This document shows positions 22,001-31,100 of a stretch of 64,000 nt of DNA, one piece after another. Each line of letters opens with the position of its first letter. Position 1 is the first letter of the stretch. The notes under the pieces are model-generated. The model was not told the DNA's origin. It made no database searches and saw only the letters and a list, made by a program, of their open reading frames with translations. The stretch covers positions 29,734,792 through 29,798,791 of the forward strand of contig OX392532.1 of the NCBI GenBank assembly GCA_947623455.1, read 5' to 3'. Position numbers and translations under genes: made by a program. The DNA is from Mimachlamys varia (taxonomy: Eukaryota > Mollusca > Bivalvia > Pectinida > Pectinidae).

Positions 22001-24197
22001 TACTGTGATCACACAGGCGTGACAGTTAACCCATACAGTGATCATGATCATACAGGTGTGACAGTTAACCAATATGGTAACCACACAGGCGTGACAGTTA
22101 ACCCATACTGTGATCACACAGGCGTTACAGTTAACCCATTCAGTGATCATGATTATACAGGTGTGACAGTTAACCAATATGGTGACCACACAGGCGTGAC
22201 AGTTAACCCATACTGTGATCACACAGGCGTGACAGTTAACTATACAGTGATCATGATCATACAGGTGTGACAGTTAACCAATATGGTGACCACACAGGCG
22301 TGACAGTTAACCCATACTGTGATCACACAGGCGTGACAGTTAACCAATATGGTGACCACACAGGCGTGACAGTTAACCCATACTGTGATCACACAGGTGT
22401 GACAATTAACATATACCAGGCATACTGTGATCACACTGGCGTTACAGTTAACCAATATGGTTACCACTCAGGCGTCACAGTTAACTCATACAGTGACCAC
22501 ACAGGCGTGACAGTTAACCCATACAGTGATCACACAGGCATGGCAGTTAACCCATGATCATCACACAGGCGTGACAGTATAACCCATACTGTGACCACAC
22601 AGGCGTGACAGTTAACCCATAGTCACTACACAGATGTGACAGTATAACCCATAGTCACCACACAGGTGTGACAGTATAACCCATAGTCATCACACAGGTG
22701 TGACAGTATAACCCATAGTCATCACACAGGCGTGACAGTATAACCCATACTGTGATCACACAGGCGTTACAGTTAACTCATACAGTGATCACACAGGTGT
22801 GACAGTTAACTCATACAGTGATCACACAGGTGTGACAGTTAACTCATACAGTGATCACACAGGTGTGACAGTATAACCCATAGTCACCACACAGGTGTGA
22901 CAGTATAACCCATAGTCACCACACAGGTGTGACAGTATAACCCATAGTCACCACACAGGTGTGACAGTATAACCCATAGTCACCACACAGGTGTGACAGT
23001 ATAACCCATAGTCACCACACAGGTGTGACAGTATAACCTGTAGTGATCACACAGGCGTGACAGTATAATCTGTAGTGATCACACAGGCGTGACAATAAAC
23101 CCATACAGTGATCACACAGGTATGATAGTTAACCCGTAATCATCACACAGGTGTGACAGTATAACCCATAGTCACCACACAGGCGCATAGTCACAACACA
23201 GGCGTTATAGTATAACCCATAATCATAACACAGGTTTGGTGGTGCTTAATTAACTTAATATTAATACCACACCGGTGTCACTGTGACAGTCCAAATATAT
23301 TAACGTCACATTATATACATGTATATAGATGTTCCAGTGCTGATTTTTATATCTCTTTTGATATACATGTACATTGTAAACAGTCTGTTAGAGTGTACAT
23401 GTAATAATTCCAGTACAGACATTTGTTCTTTAATAATCTTCGACAAATCAAAACTGGCATGGTAACCAAGAGATTGTATAAGACTGTTTAGGTAAATTTA
23501 TAGATTTAACAATGTTACGTATACTGATGAACAATAATGAATTCCAAGCTCCTGAACTTAGAGAGGCACATTATTGTTTGATTTTGCTGTAATTTGTTTC
23601 TATGGCTATATTTCTTCCTGGACCTTAATTGTAATTATATGTCATGAATGTTATGCAGGTGCACTTGTACTAATATTTAAAAGTAGCTTTATATATTTAT
23701 TGTAGCATTAAATACAGTATTTTTATGAACTTATAAGGCATTTTGACATGATTCTGGAACAGTTCTCTGTTTCAATCACAGTTTATCGATTTTATATAAT
23801 TTTGGAAAGTTTTTGCTGCTTATTACACAAGAACAGACATCACAGTCGATATTAACAGTGTAGCACAAGAATTTCTATATATGACGGTTAAAAATGTTTG
23901 ACAGCTTCGTTGTTAAAAAAATAAGCTAAATTATCAAAAAATGTTCAACCACACATTATTCCGAACGAAACAGGTTACATATATATAATTTTAAGATACA
24001 CATATATATATAATTTAAGATACAAGTTAAAATTCAAAGTTTGAAATTTCCGGCTTTAAGTGGTTCCCCAGCAAAAGCAATAATTAGATTAACCTGGGGT
24101 TCCAGAATTATTTTTTTGCATTCACCAACTTCGTTTTTCCACATTCATTTGCTGAACGTCAGGGCATTATCTTACCGTCTTTTGCCGCTTTCTCCAT
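8964..24197 (-). CDS. GUCD1: GUCD1 homologue (guanylyl cyclase domain-containing protein 1), 9 coding exons
   Basis: Coding exons in transcript order are 24197-24176, 20613-20490, 17148-17083, 15639-15540, 14222-14131, 12454-12355, 11482-11434, 10834-10760 and 9052-8964. All have GT donors and AG acceptors, the phases agree, and the sum is 717 nt (238 residues; human is about 240). Recognisable matches to human GUCD1 are WDCGLAC (residues 37-43), IWTIDLAYL with LGVD (exon 4), FYRNHFSQDESRV (exon 5), GHFVVVCGFD (from residue 185) and the C-terminal NGTDEDTLFIF. The start was chosen because exon 1 encodes MEKAAKD and its phase-1 donor joins exactly to exon 2; M9 is a later in-frame methionine. 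The family (Pfam Guanylate_cyc_2) has no well-proven biochemical role. The Cys39, His186, Asn204 order recalls papain-like C39 folds (inference). Introns carry minisatellites, SINEs and several small transposons. Exon 5 needs the acceptor at 14223; the nearer AG at 14211-14212 would lose the conserved FYR and break the frame. Confidence 0.93.
9423..9897. mobile_element. Mariner-like MITE, TA-flanked, 471 bp
   Basis: The element 9425-9895 has ends CAGTGTACCC and GGGTACACTG and is flanked by TA on both sides. Just inside the ends are matching 'cgccacc' and 'ggtggcggtat' motifs. A second copy lies at 38874-39333. TA duplication is typical of Tc1/mariner. It sits between GUCD1 exons 9 and 8 (the last intron). 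Confidence 0.85.
10289..10738. mobile_element. TA-flanked MITE, 446 bp, in the last intron of GUCD1
   Basis: The ends are CAGTGCACTC and an imperfect inverse (GGAGTCCATTG), with TA at both sides. The same element lies in the same orientation at 17269-17725. It ends only about 22 bp from the donor side of the GUCD1 exon at 10760-10834. Confidence 0.8.
11891..12285. mobile_element. TTAA-flanked terminal-inverted-repeat element, second copy
   Basis: TTAA is present at 11891-11894 and 12282-12285. The right end is the canonical AAGTTACGTATATTGGGCCT, and the left end has one substituted stretch (AGGCGTAATATACGTAACTT). It lies in the opposite orientation to the copy at 804. Confidence 0.85.
12553..13293. 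mobile_element. 723-bp Mutator-like element with about 80-bp inverted ends and 9-bp duplication
   Basis: The element 12562-13284 is bounded by inverted ends starting CAACTTCGCAAGCCAAGGG, about 80 bp long with around six differences, and is flanked by ACAAATCAT (12553-12561 and 13285-13293). The empty site is preserved in the neighbouring 92-bp repeat units, and removing the element plus one duplication restores the exact period. Long inverted ends and a 9-bp duplication fit Mutator-like elements. Both ends have an inner segment with CCAAT and ATGGCAGCGCC motifs pointing inward. There is no transposase, so the copy is non-autonomous. Confidence 0.88.
12718..13045 (+). pseudogene. Frameshifted CxxC...CxxC zinc-binding reading frame inside the 723-bp element
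   Basis: From the ATG at 12718 the frame reads MAAPSKTCRVCNKMLPRSLDV and stops. A one-base shift near 12778 opens a second frame with FGPTFTVFDQLSQILGYV and YVCGFCFTKLNKL, which continues to 13045. The two CxxC pairs and spacing suggest a treble-clef or ZAD-like zinc-binding N-terminal domain (inference, family not certain). The unit looks like the first exon of a host gene carried by the transposon and since broken. Confidence 0.5.
13528..13722 (-). mobile_element. tRNA-derived SINE, family A, copy 2
   Basis: The order is the same as in the copy at 4838: minus-strand head with GGGTTTGATTCCC as box B, then the GGTTTCCTCCCAC core. It abuts the end of the 92-bp array in the intron between the GUCD1 exons at 14131-14222 and 12355-12454. 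Confidence 0.75.
14468..14573. repeat. Inverted repeat with ATGGCCCTCTTGAGAG ends
   Basis: The left end ATGGCCCTCTTGAGAGAG pairs imperfectly with the right end CTCTCAACAGGGCCAT across about 105 bp. The interior also contains mirrored 'gaggca' and 'tgcctc' motifs. It is probably a short palindromic transposon relic in a GUCD1 intron. Confidence 0.5.
14900..15078. mobile_element. Mariner-like MITE, about 175 bp
   Basis: The element 14902-15076 has inverted ends CAGTGGAACATGG and CTAGGTTCGACTG and TA on both sides. It is related in length and ends to the element at 46367-46543. Confidence 0.7.
15950..16004. repeat. (GAA)n microsatellite
   Basis: An uninterrupted run of about 18 GAA triplets in a GUCD1 intron. 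It is expected to be length-variable. Confidence 0.95.
16600..16832 (-). mobile_element. tRNA-derived SINE, family A, copy 3
   Basis: It shares the 'ataaactttatt' tail, the SINE core and the tRNA-like head with the copy at 4838, with more substitutions. It lies in a GUCD1 intron. Confidence 0.7.
17269..17725. mobile_element. TA-type MITE, 457 bp, second copy
   Basis: The same element and orientation as 10291-10736, with the end pair CAGTGCACTCC and GGAGTCCACTG. The right-hand TA is lost. It starts 120 bp past the GUCD1 exon at 17083-17148. Confidence 0.8.
18298..18884. mobile_element. 587-bp element made of two long inverted arms
   Basis: The ends AAAGGACTATGTATGG and CATAGTCCTTT are inverted, and similarity continues inward for about 270 bp per arm (for example GGCCCC/GGGGCC, GAATACATCC/GGATGTATTCC and GAACGCATTCTTGAAC/GTTCAAGAATGCG). 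The centre is near 18590. Transcripts of the GUCD1 intron could fold into a long hairpin here. Confidence 0.75.
20635..20967 (-). mobile_element. tRNA-derived SINE, family B, copy 1
   Basis: On the minus strand the head reads TGGTCTAGTGGTTGAGG (box A) and GAGTTCGAGTCCTG (box B). A body of about 270 bp is shared with 38083-38436, and the copy ends in a TTAT-repeat tail beside the GUCD1 exon at 20613. Confidence 0.75.
21520..23240. repeat. 33-bp minisatellite, about 1.7 kb, in GUCD1 intron 1
   Basis: Roughly fifty variant units resembling GTGACAGTTAACCCATACTG followed by TGATCACACAGGC. Each unit contains the palindromes GTTAAC and often TGATCA. Because 33 is divisible by three, long open frames of an 11-residue repeat appear on both strands; they are a result of the periodicity and not evidence of a gene. 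Towards the right end the units shift to a shorter 'gtataacccatagtcacc' variant. Confidence 0.92.
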
Positions 24198-24400
24198 CGT
24201 TTAATGTTGTGTGGTGTGTTTCTACTGATCTACATGCTACCATATCCCACATAACAAACATGGGATCGCTATTTCTAACACACTATCCTAACTTCGCAGT
24301 GAAAGTGACACTCGAGTTTTGTAAACAGGAACGAGTACGGGGAGGTAACTCTCATTACAAATACTCCCATGATTTAGGTTACACAACATAAATCAGCGAT
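24198..24400 (-). promoter_or_regulatory. Probable GUCD1 5' UTR and promoter region
   Basis: This stretch lies directly upstream of the GUCD1 start on the minus strand. It is less AT-rich than the flanking sequence and contains several CG dinucleotides, while the sequence beyond about 24400 drops back to very AT-rich DNA. I see no clear TATA box. The call rests on position and composition only. Confidence 0.35.
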
Positions 24401-27400
24401 ATCATTAAAAAAAAGATAAAATTTAATAGTAAAATTAAAATAATTCGAGTATGTTTAAAGATAAGTTGTAAAATCATTATTATGATTTAGAATATGGTGG
24501 TATTTGAGCAATTTAAAAATATTAATCAATGTTGAAATATTATGTTGAATTATTAATCTAAAAAAAAAGTCACAAGATAATAAAAGCAGTCTGCATGAGT
24601 TTCAAATCAGCCCAACATTAGCAAAAGGGTTTATATTGTTGACTGAATATTTTAAGAATTATGTTAAAAAGTTCTCAAAGCGTATCTGAAATAACTTCAA
24701 ACTTTTTTCTTTCTCTTGTTAAATTATCATCCTTTAGCTTATAAGGCAACAATTAATCAACATCATCTGATTTTTTTAATACCTTTTCAAACTTATGTTA
24801 TAATTATGCTATATAATACGTTATGTTATAATTATTGTACTAATATAAATTAATACACAAAAATGAAAGAAAGAAAGCTGGATTAATAAAGAATGAGAGC
24901 TATATATAAATAATAGCTAAGAGGAGGACACAAAAATGTCCAAGTAGTTGACCCTGATTTTTTTTTTATTTCTTTAATCATTATATATATATATAGTGTC
25001 AATGACATGTTATACCTACAATTTACATATGTATATTAAATTAAATTCTTGCCCAAAAAGTTTGAATAATTATAACTTGTAAAATTATAAGCAGTTTTGA
25101 GGAATATAAGTGATCCTAAAATTTCTTAGAATATATCTTAGAGATATAGATTAAGGGCAATTAGTTTACCTGTGTCGATTATTAACTTTCTACTATTACT
25201 TAAGAGATTACCTAGGGATATCAGTAGTCATCAAGGTTAATCAGGTAACTTTGATGTATCTTCTTTTTCATGATCAGCATAAATATATGAAACAATACTG
25301 GGTATGTATCAAAATAAGTCATGAACCATGCAGTGACAATTTAAAACAAGTCCCTAAGAGAAACATACCCCAGACTAATTTGTGTTACATATGCCTCATT
25401 TTCATAATTTATTGTCATGAAATTGCATATCTGATTAAGAAGAATAAGTGATTTGATTGATTCAATTAACATGATTTTTTGCATTTTGCAACTTTAAAAT
25501 TTGCAGCAGGTGCACATGCTAATGTACAGGTGTATAAATCCCTTGATAGATCAGCTTAAGTTTTTTTTTCTTTCTGGTTGCTGTTTATTAATATCATGTA
25601 TAAATCCCTTGATTATAAGACCTGCTTGAGTTTTTTTTTCTTTCTGGTTGCTGTTCATTAATATCATATTATATAGATCTCAATAATTTTCAAGCTTATA
25701 AACCAAGCACTGGACCATGCAGATCAGAAATTATGGCCAATCCTGGAATGAATGTATTTGTCTCGAATGGATAGGGTGGATATTTGAATTCCATACTTAC
25801 AGACCAGTATAAGGCAGATATATATATAAAGCAAATAATGTAAGGGGGAAAAGAACTCAACTGTAAAAAAAGTTGTGATCAAGATACTGTACTTGTAATA
25901 TCCTAGGGGTGTGGCCGGGATCTTCGAGTCAATTTTGATGTGATTTTCCTTTTGTCTCTTTGAGAGGTATGGCACAGGAAATAAGTCCCCAAGGGTAGGG
26001 CCAAACCCTGCAGCCAATATTGGTAGCATGATGTGTATAAGTTTGTCTTTAAGCTAAGTTCTTGTATACATACTGGGTAGATATGGGTTGGGATTGTTAT
26101 TGTTTAATTTCAGCACAATTCTATAGAGATATTTATAACATTATTTAAGGTGTTTTTCATTAACAATATACTAATTAAGGTATCTGTATGGTTATTGTTT
26201 GATAAGTCCATTCCAAAGTAATGGCCATTCCGGTAGCATATGCATATTTACCTCTTAATAGTAGCACTAGGATGTGAAGTGTTTTAGGGAATAAACCTTT
26301 TCTGATCCCATCCTTCACAAGGTGTTGGACAATGTTTGTAACCAAGCTATGGGTTCTGGGGTCATCAATTTCTGGGAATTTTCTTGAAAAAAATAGGCCA
26401 AATTACCCTTTTAGACCATTCCTAAGCCTGATTGATTGCCCTTGTTCAGCTCCCACTCTTTAACCTCTTGTGGGGTGGAGTCTTCTACATTCGTTTATTT
26501 TAGTGCTTCCAACTTAATATGGATGATATCCAACTCAAAGCTCTAAACGGAAAGGAATCTGTTGTGTAAGGGACTTAGAAGAAACCGAAAAATGGACTTT
26601 CAGTAAAGATGCACTGTATAAATATTGAGTTGGATTGGCCCAAGGAAACTCAAAGTTATCATGTAGGCGACCTTTTTTTAGATGTGGGTTCTATTCAGTT
26701 ATAGTAACAGTGTAATTAGGTCTTTCAGTTAGTAGGCACTGTATGAAGATTGAGTTTGATAAGCTCAAGGGAACTCAAATTATCGTTCAGATATATGGCC
26801 TGTATCTATAGTAACAGAGACCTTGAATTTTGGAGTCTAGATGTGAAGAGTATATATCCAAGCAAGAGCTTTTAGTAAGAATGCGCTGTAAATTGTTGGA
26901 GGTTTATTAGGCCCATGTTATCACACAGAAACTTTTTTTCGGACAGGGCTTTATCACAGGTTTTTGGGAATTGGACCCTATTTGGGAAATTTTGACAACA
27001 CTATTATAACAACTAAATACATTCATTTATTTCTTTTCTAAATTATTATTTAAAGCACTGTCAGTATGACATTTACAGCCCATCTTTCTTGTTTCTTATT
27101 AAACTTAGTGTCACAAGAAGCTCCTCAAGCATGTAAAACCACCAAATTTTTTTTCAAGTGTTGGAATTGGGAATTTTTAAGAGGTAATTTGGGAAAAAAT
27201 CATACCTTTTTTCATTGGGAATGGGTCCGTTTACAGACCTCAAAAGAGGGGTGATAAAGCCCTGTTCGACAACGCCAAGGAAGTCAACACCCGAACAAAG
27301 TGATCCCTATATACATATATATATATGTACATCACCTTTTCAGGCGACATAAAAACAAGCACTTACTATGTATTTCTGTACAATTTTATTTGCACACCTC

Positions 27401-27727
27401 ATTCATTTCCAAGTCATGCACATCTTACAGAAATCCATTCAGACATATCAAATAGCTCATTTCACACAATTCAATATTATCAAGTTTTATACAAATCATC
27501 ACTATGGACTGTATAAGGTATACATTGTAGATACAAGTCCATGGTTCCTATGGAATTTTGGATGTTACACTCTGGGGACAAATTATACCAGACAATTGTT
27601 GGTTAAGATGTTGCGACATTTGGTTAGGGCAGTACTACAGTACATCATCACAAGCCCATTAACTACCAGGGTAGTGATTAGATGTTCAACTTCTTGATGC
27701 TATGTAATGACAAAATCTTCACATTGT

Positions 27728-28009
27728 TTAAAGGCCCAATATACGCACCTTCAGGACTCTTGATAAAAAAATTACAAAGAATTCAAACTAATCTAGGTGT
27801 GGCCACTAAACAACAAGCCGAAATCTAGATGACAGTTCAAAATGGATGCATATGTTTACAAATACCGAGTTTCAAATGCTGCTATACTGATACTCATGTA
27901 AGAATTCATCTTGAATATTGCCGATATCAATTAATCTTAATTAAATCTTTAATGAATTTTGCTTCAATTTTTTTTTTTTGCCAGAAGTTACGTATAAATG
28001 GGCCTATAA
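27728..28009. mobile_element. TTAA-type element, third copy, shortened
   Basis: The left end TTAA-AGGCCCAATATACG is intact; the right end reads GAAGTTACGTATAAATGGGCCT with a damaged TTAA. An internal deletion reduces it to about 280 bp. It lies just downstream of the MRPL57 stop. Confidence 0.75.
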
Positions 28010-28121
28010 ATGTCAAATTACTGTCCTGAAAAAAATTCACAGCTATCACTGCCAGTTATTCTTTCCATCACTTGTTATCACTACTTTTGTGTTTTTCAAG
28101 CACAGTTTTCATACATTGTGA

Positions 28122-31100
28122 TCATTCCCATCTTTTTAACACATTTAATTGTTCAAGATGACTTTCTATTGAGTAATGGGGTCGCTTTTGTAGCCATTTT
28201 TCCTCATTGATTTTCTTCATCTTTTTCACATAATCCTCCTTGAGTCCTGCTTGTTTCAATATTTTTGCAGATCCGTGTTCTTCTTCCTGAAATAAAGTGA
28301 CAATAATTTTTACGGGTTTCAACCAAATTTGCTGAAAACAAGGGACAATTCACAAGTCTCTGTAGGTATAGAGTGCTAACATTAAGTAGATTTACAAGGT
28401 AGAATACAGTTATTATTTTGCTGGCCAGTTATGCCAATATGTGTACAACTATAACAATACAATTAGTAATATGTAACCACCTCACCAATATGAAACCATA
28501 CCTGAAGCATGAACTGTCAGTGACTTGTAGTGAATGAGATGAGCCTGGAAATTTGTTTTTCTTTGATGTAGGTCAAAGGTCAAAATCACTGCATGCCTCA
28601 CCATGGTGAACCCATACCCAAAGCATGGAGTTCCAGTGACATAGAAGTATATGAGATAAAGCCCAGACAAACTTTGATTTAGGTCAAAGGTCAAAATGTA
28701 ACCTATTTTTGATGCATGACACACTGCCTCACCATGATGAACTCATACTACAAGCATGAAGTTCCAGTAACTTATCCTGATGAAACACAAAACTATAAAG
28801 TCTCCCCCTTCCAAAGTTCCTGGTAAGGGACTTATAAAGAAATCCTGTCAACCACAAGGAAATACAGATGCTTATAGTCACTGTTCTAGTTATTTATTTA
28901 GTTATCCAACTTACCGGTATATCAATAATTCTTGTTAGAAAGGATGTAAGCATGCATGTGGTCTTATTGTGGGAGGAAACTGGAGAAAACCCACATGGTC
29001 GGGCAGGTGACCCTCATACCTTTTTATGTCCGATCGGGGATTCGAACCCATGCCATCTTGGTGAAAGGCCAGTGCACTATCCACTGCACCACCTGACCAC
29101 CCATAAGTTTCTCTGTCAATATTTTTTGGGCTGTATTTCCGTCCTATTTGTTCCTAATCTAATAGCCAAGTACCAGTCGCAAAATAACAAGTACATGTAC
29201 CCAGAAGGACAAAATCATCCACTCGCAAAATACGAAGTACCCAGAAGGACAAAATCATCCACTCGCAAAATACGAAGTACCCAGAAGGACAAAATCATCC
29301 AGTCACAAAATACCAAGTACCCAGAAGGACAAAATCATCCAGTCGTAAAATACCAAGTACCCAGAAGGACAAAATCATCCAGTCGTAACATACCAAGTAC
29401 CCAGAAGGACAAAATCATCCAGTCGCAAAATACCAAGTACCCAGAAGGACAAAATCATCCACTCGCAAAATACCAAGTAGCCAGTGTCAGACAAAATCAT
29501 AACATTATGCATTGCCATTTTAACCATGAATGGAAAAATATCAAAATAATTTACCGGTACTCATACAAGTTTGATAACCCTTCTCTTCCAGCTAAGCATT
29601 TACCAAAAAAACCGAAAGACACACTTATAAACTTATATATACAAACACAACTGTTTTTAGTGGAAAGATTTACACAAATTTATAAAGCATTTGCTTTTTT
29701 TTTTCAAAATTCTCGGTTCTGCCACCAGTCCTTTGATGAGTTAAACAGGGGCATCAGGGTCCTAATGGTAGAAACTAATTGAACATAGCCAAAATATAAC
29801 TATCCCTGTACAATACAAATACTAGAAAGCTTGTACCTCATCAACTTACTCTGGTAATATATGGCTTGGCAAGGACTTCCATATTTCTAGCATTCTGTAG
29901 AAGATTCTTCACTGCTGTAGCCTTGTGTGTGTTTTCAACTCTCCTTATCACCTTATTTTTCCTGCAATAAAGAAAACAATAAATTATTATCAATGAACAT
30001 GCATGTAAATATTGTTCACAGTGTACATATTTGCACTAAAAATTAAAATTACAATATTAACTTGCAAAATGTGCATTGTTTTGCAGATTTTATGACTAAA
30101 CCATTTACCTTATAAACTATTAAGAAACAAGAGGCCCAGAGGGCCTGTATCGCTCACCTGGATACATTGGTATCTAGGTAATCATGATAAAATATTTTCT
30201 TTTTGGCTCGCCCCTCAGCCCCCTAGGGGGTCAGTCCCACCATTAGTACAATTTTAAATCTTGAGCACCTAGGGATGCTTCCTGCCAAATAAGGCTCATT
30301 TCCAATCAATGGTTATGGAGAAAAAGTCGTTTAAACCAATATAGCTAAATTACGGTTTTTGGCCCCGCCCCTCAGCCCCCTAGGGGTCAGTCCCACCATG
30401 AGTACAATTTGGAATCCTGAGCACCTAGGGATAGTTCCTACCAAATAAGGTTGATTTCCATTCAGTGGTTATGGAGAAGTCGCTTAAACCAATATAGCTA
30501 AATAACGGTTTTTGGCCCTGCCCCTCAGACCCCTAGGGGGTCAGTCCCACCATGAGTACAATTTGGAATCCTGAGCACCTAGGGATGCTTCCTGCCAAAT
30601 AACGCTCATTTCCAATCAGTGGTTATTGAGAAGAAGTTGACTAAACCAATATAGCTAAATAACCCTTTTTGGCCCCACCCCTCAGCCCCCAAGGGGATCA
30701 GTCCCACCATTAGTACAATTTTGAATCCTGGGCACCTAAATAAGGATGCTTCCTGCCAAATAAGGTTGATTACCAATCAGTGGTTATGAAGAAGAAGTCG
30801 CTAATATCAATATAGCTAAAGAATTTTTTATGGCCCCCATCCCTCAGCCCCTAAGGGGGTCAGTCCCACCATGAGTACAATGTTGAATCCTGAGCACCTA
30901 GGGATACTTTCTGCCAAATAAGGCTGATTTCCAATCAGTGGTTATGGAGAAGAAGTCGTTTAAACCGATATAGCTAAATAACCCCTTTTGGCCCCGCCCC
31001 TCAGCCCCTAGGGGGTCAGTCCCACCATTAGTACAATTTTGAATCCTGGGCACCCAAGGATGCTTCCTGCCAAATTAGGTTGATTTCCTATCAGTGGTTA

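Noticed and set aside
21486..22557. Several open frames with 11-residue repeats on both strands
   Set aside because: They are a direct result of a 33-bp minisatellite with no stops in some frames; there is no start context, domain or splice evidence.
21520..23240. CRISPR-like array
   Set aside because: The units are contiguous tandem repeats without unique spacers, and the genome is eukaryotic.
28980..29102. Functional tRNA gene on the minus strand
   Set aside because: Box A and box B are present, but the stems do not close into a cloverleaf and the same head occurs in three other copies followed by a SINE core.
28868..29782. 304-codon open reading frame on the plus strand
   Set aside because: It runs through a tRNA-derived SINE (opposite strand) and then a 40-bp tandem array, which shifts frame each unit; the repeated PEGQNHP-like motif comes from the array. 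It lies in intron 2 of MRPL57.
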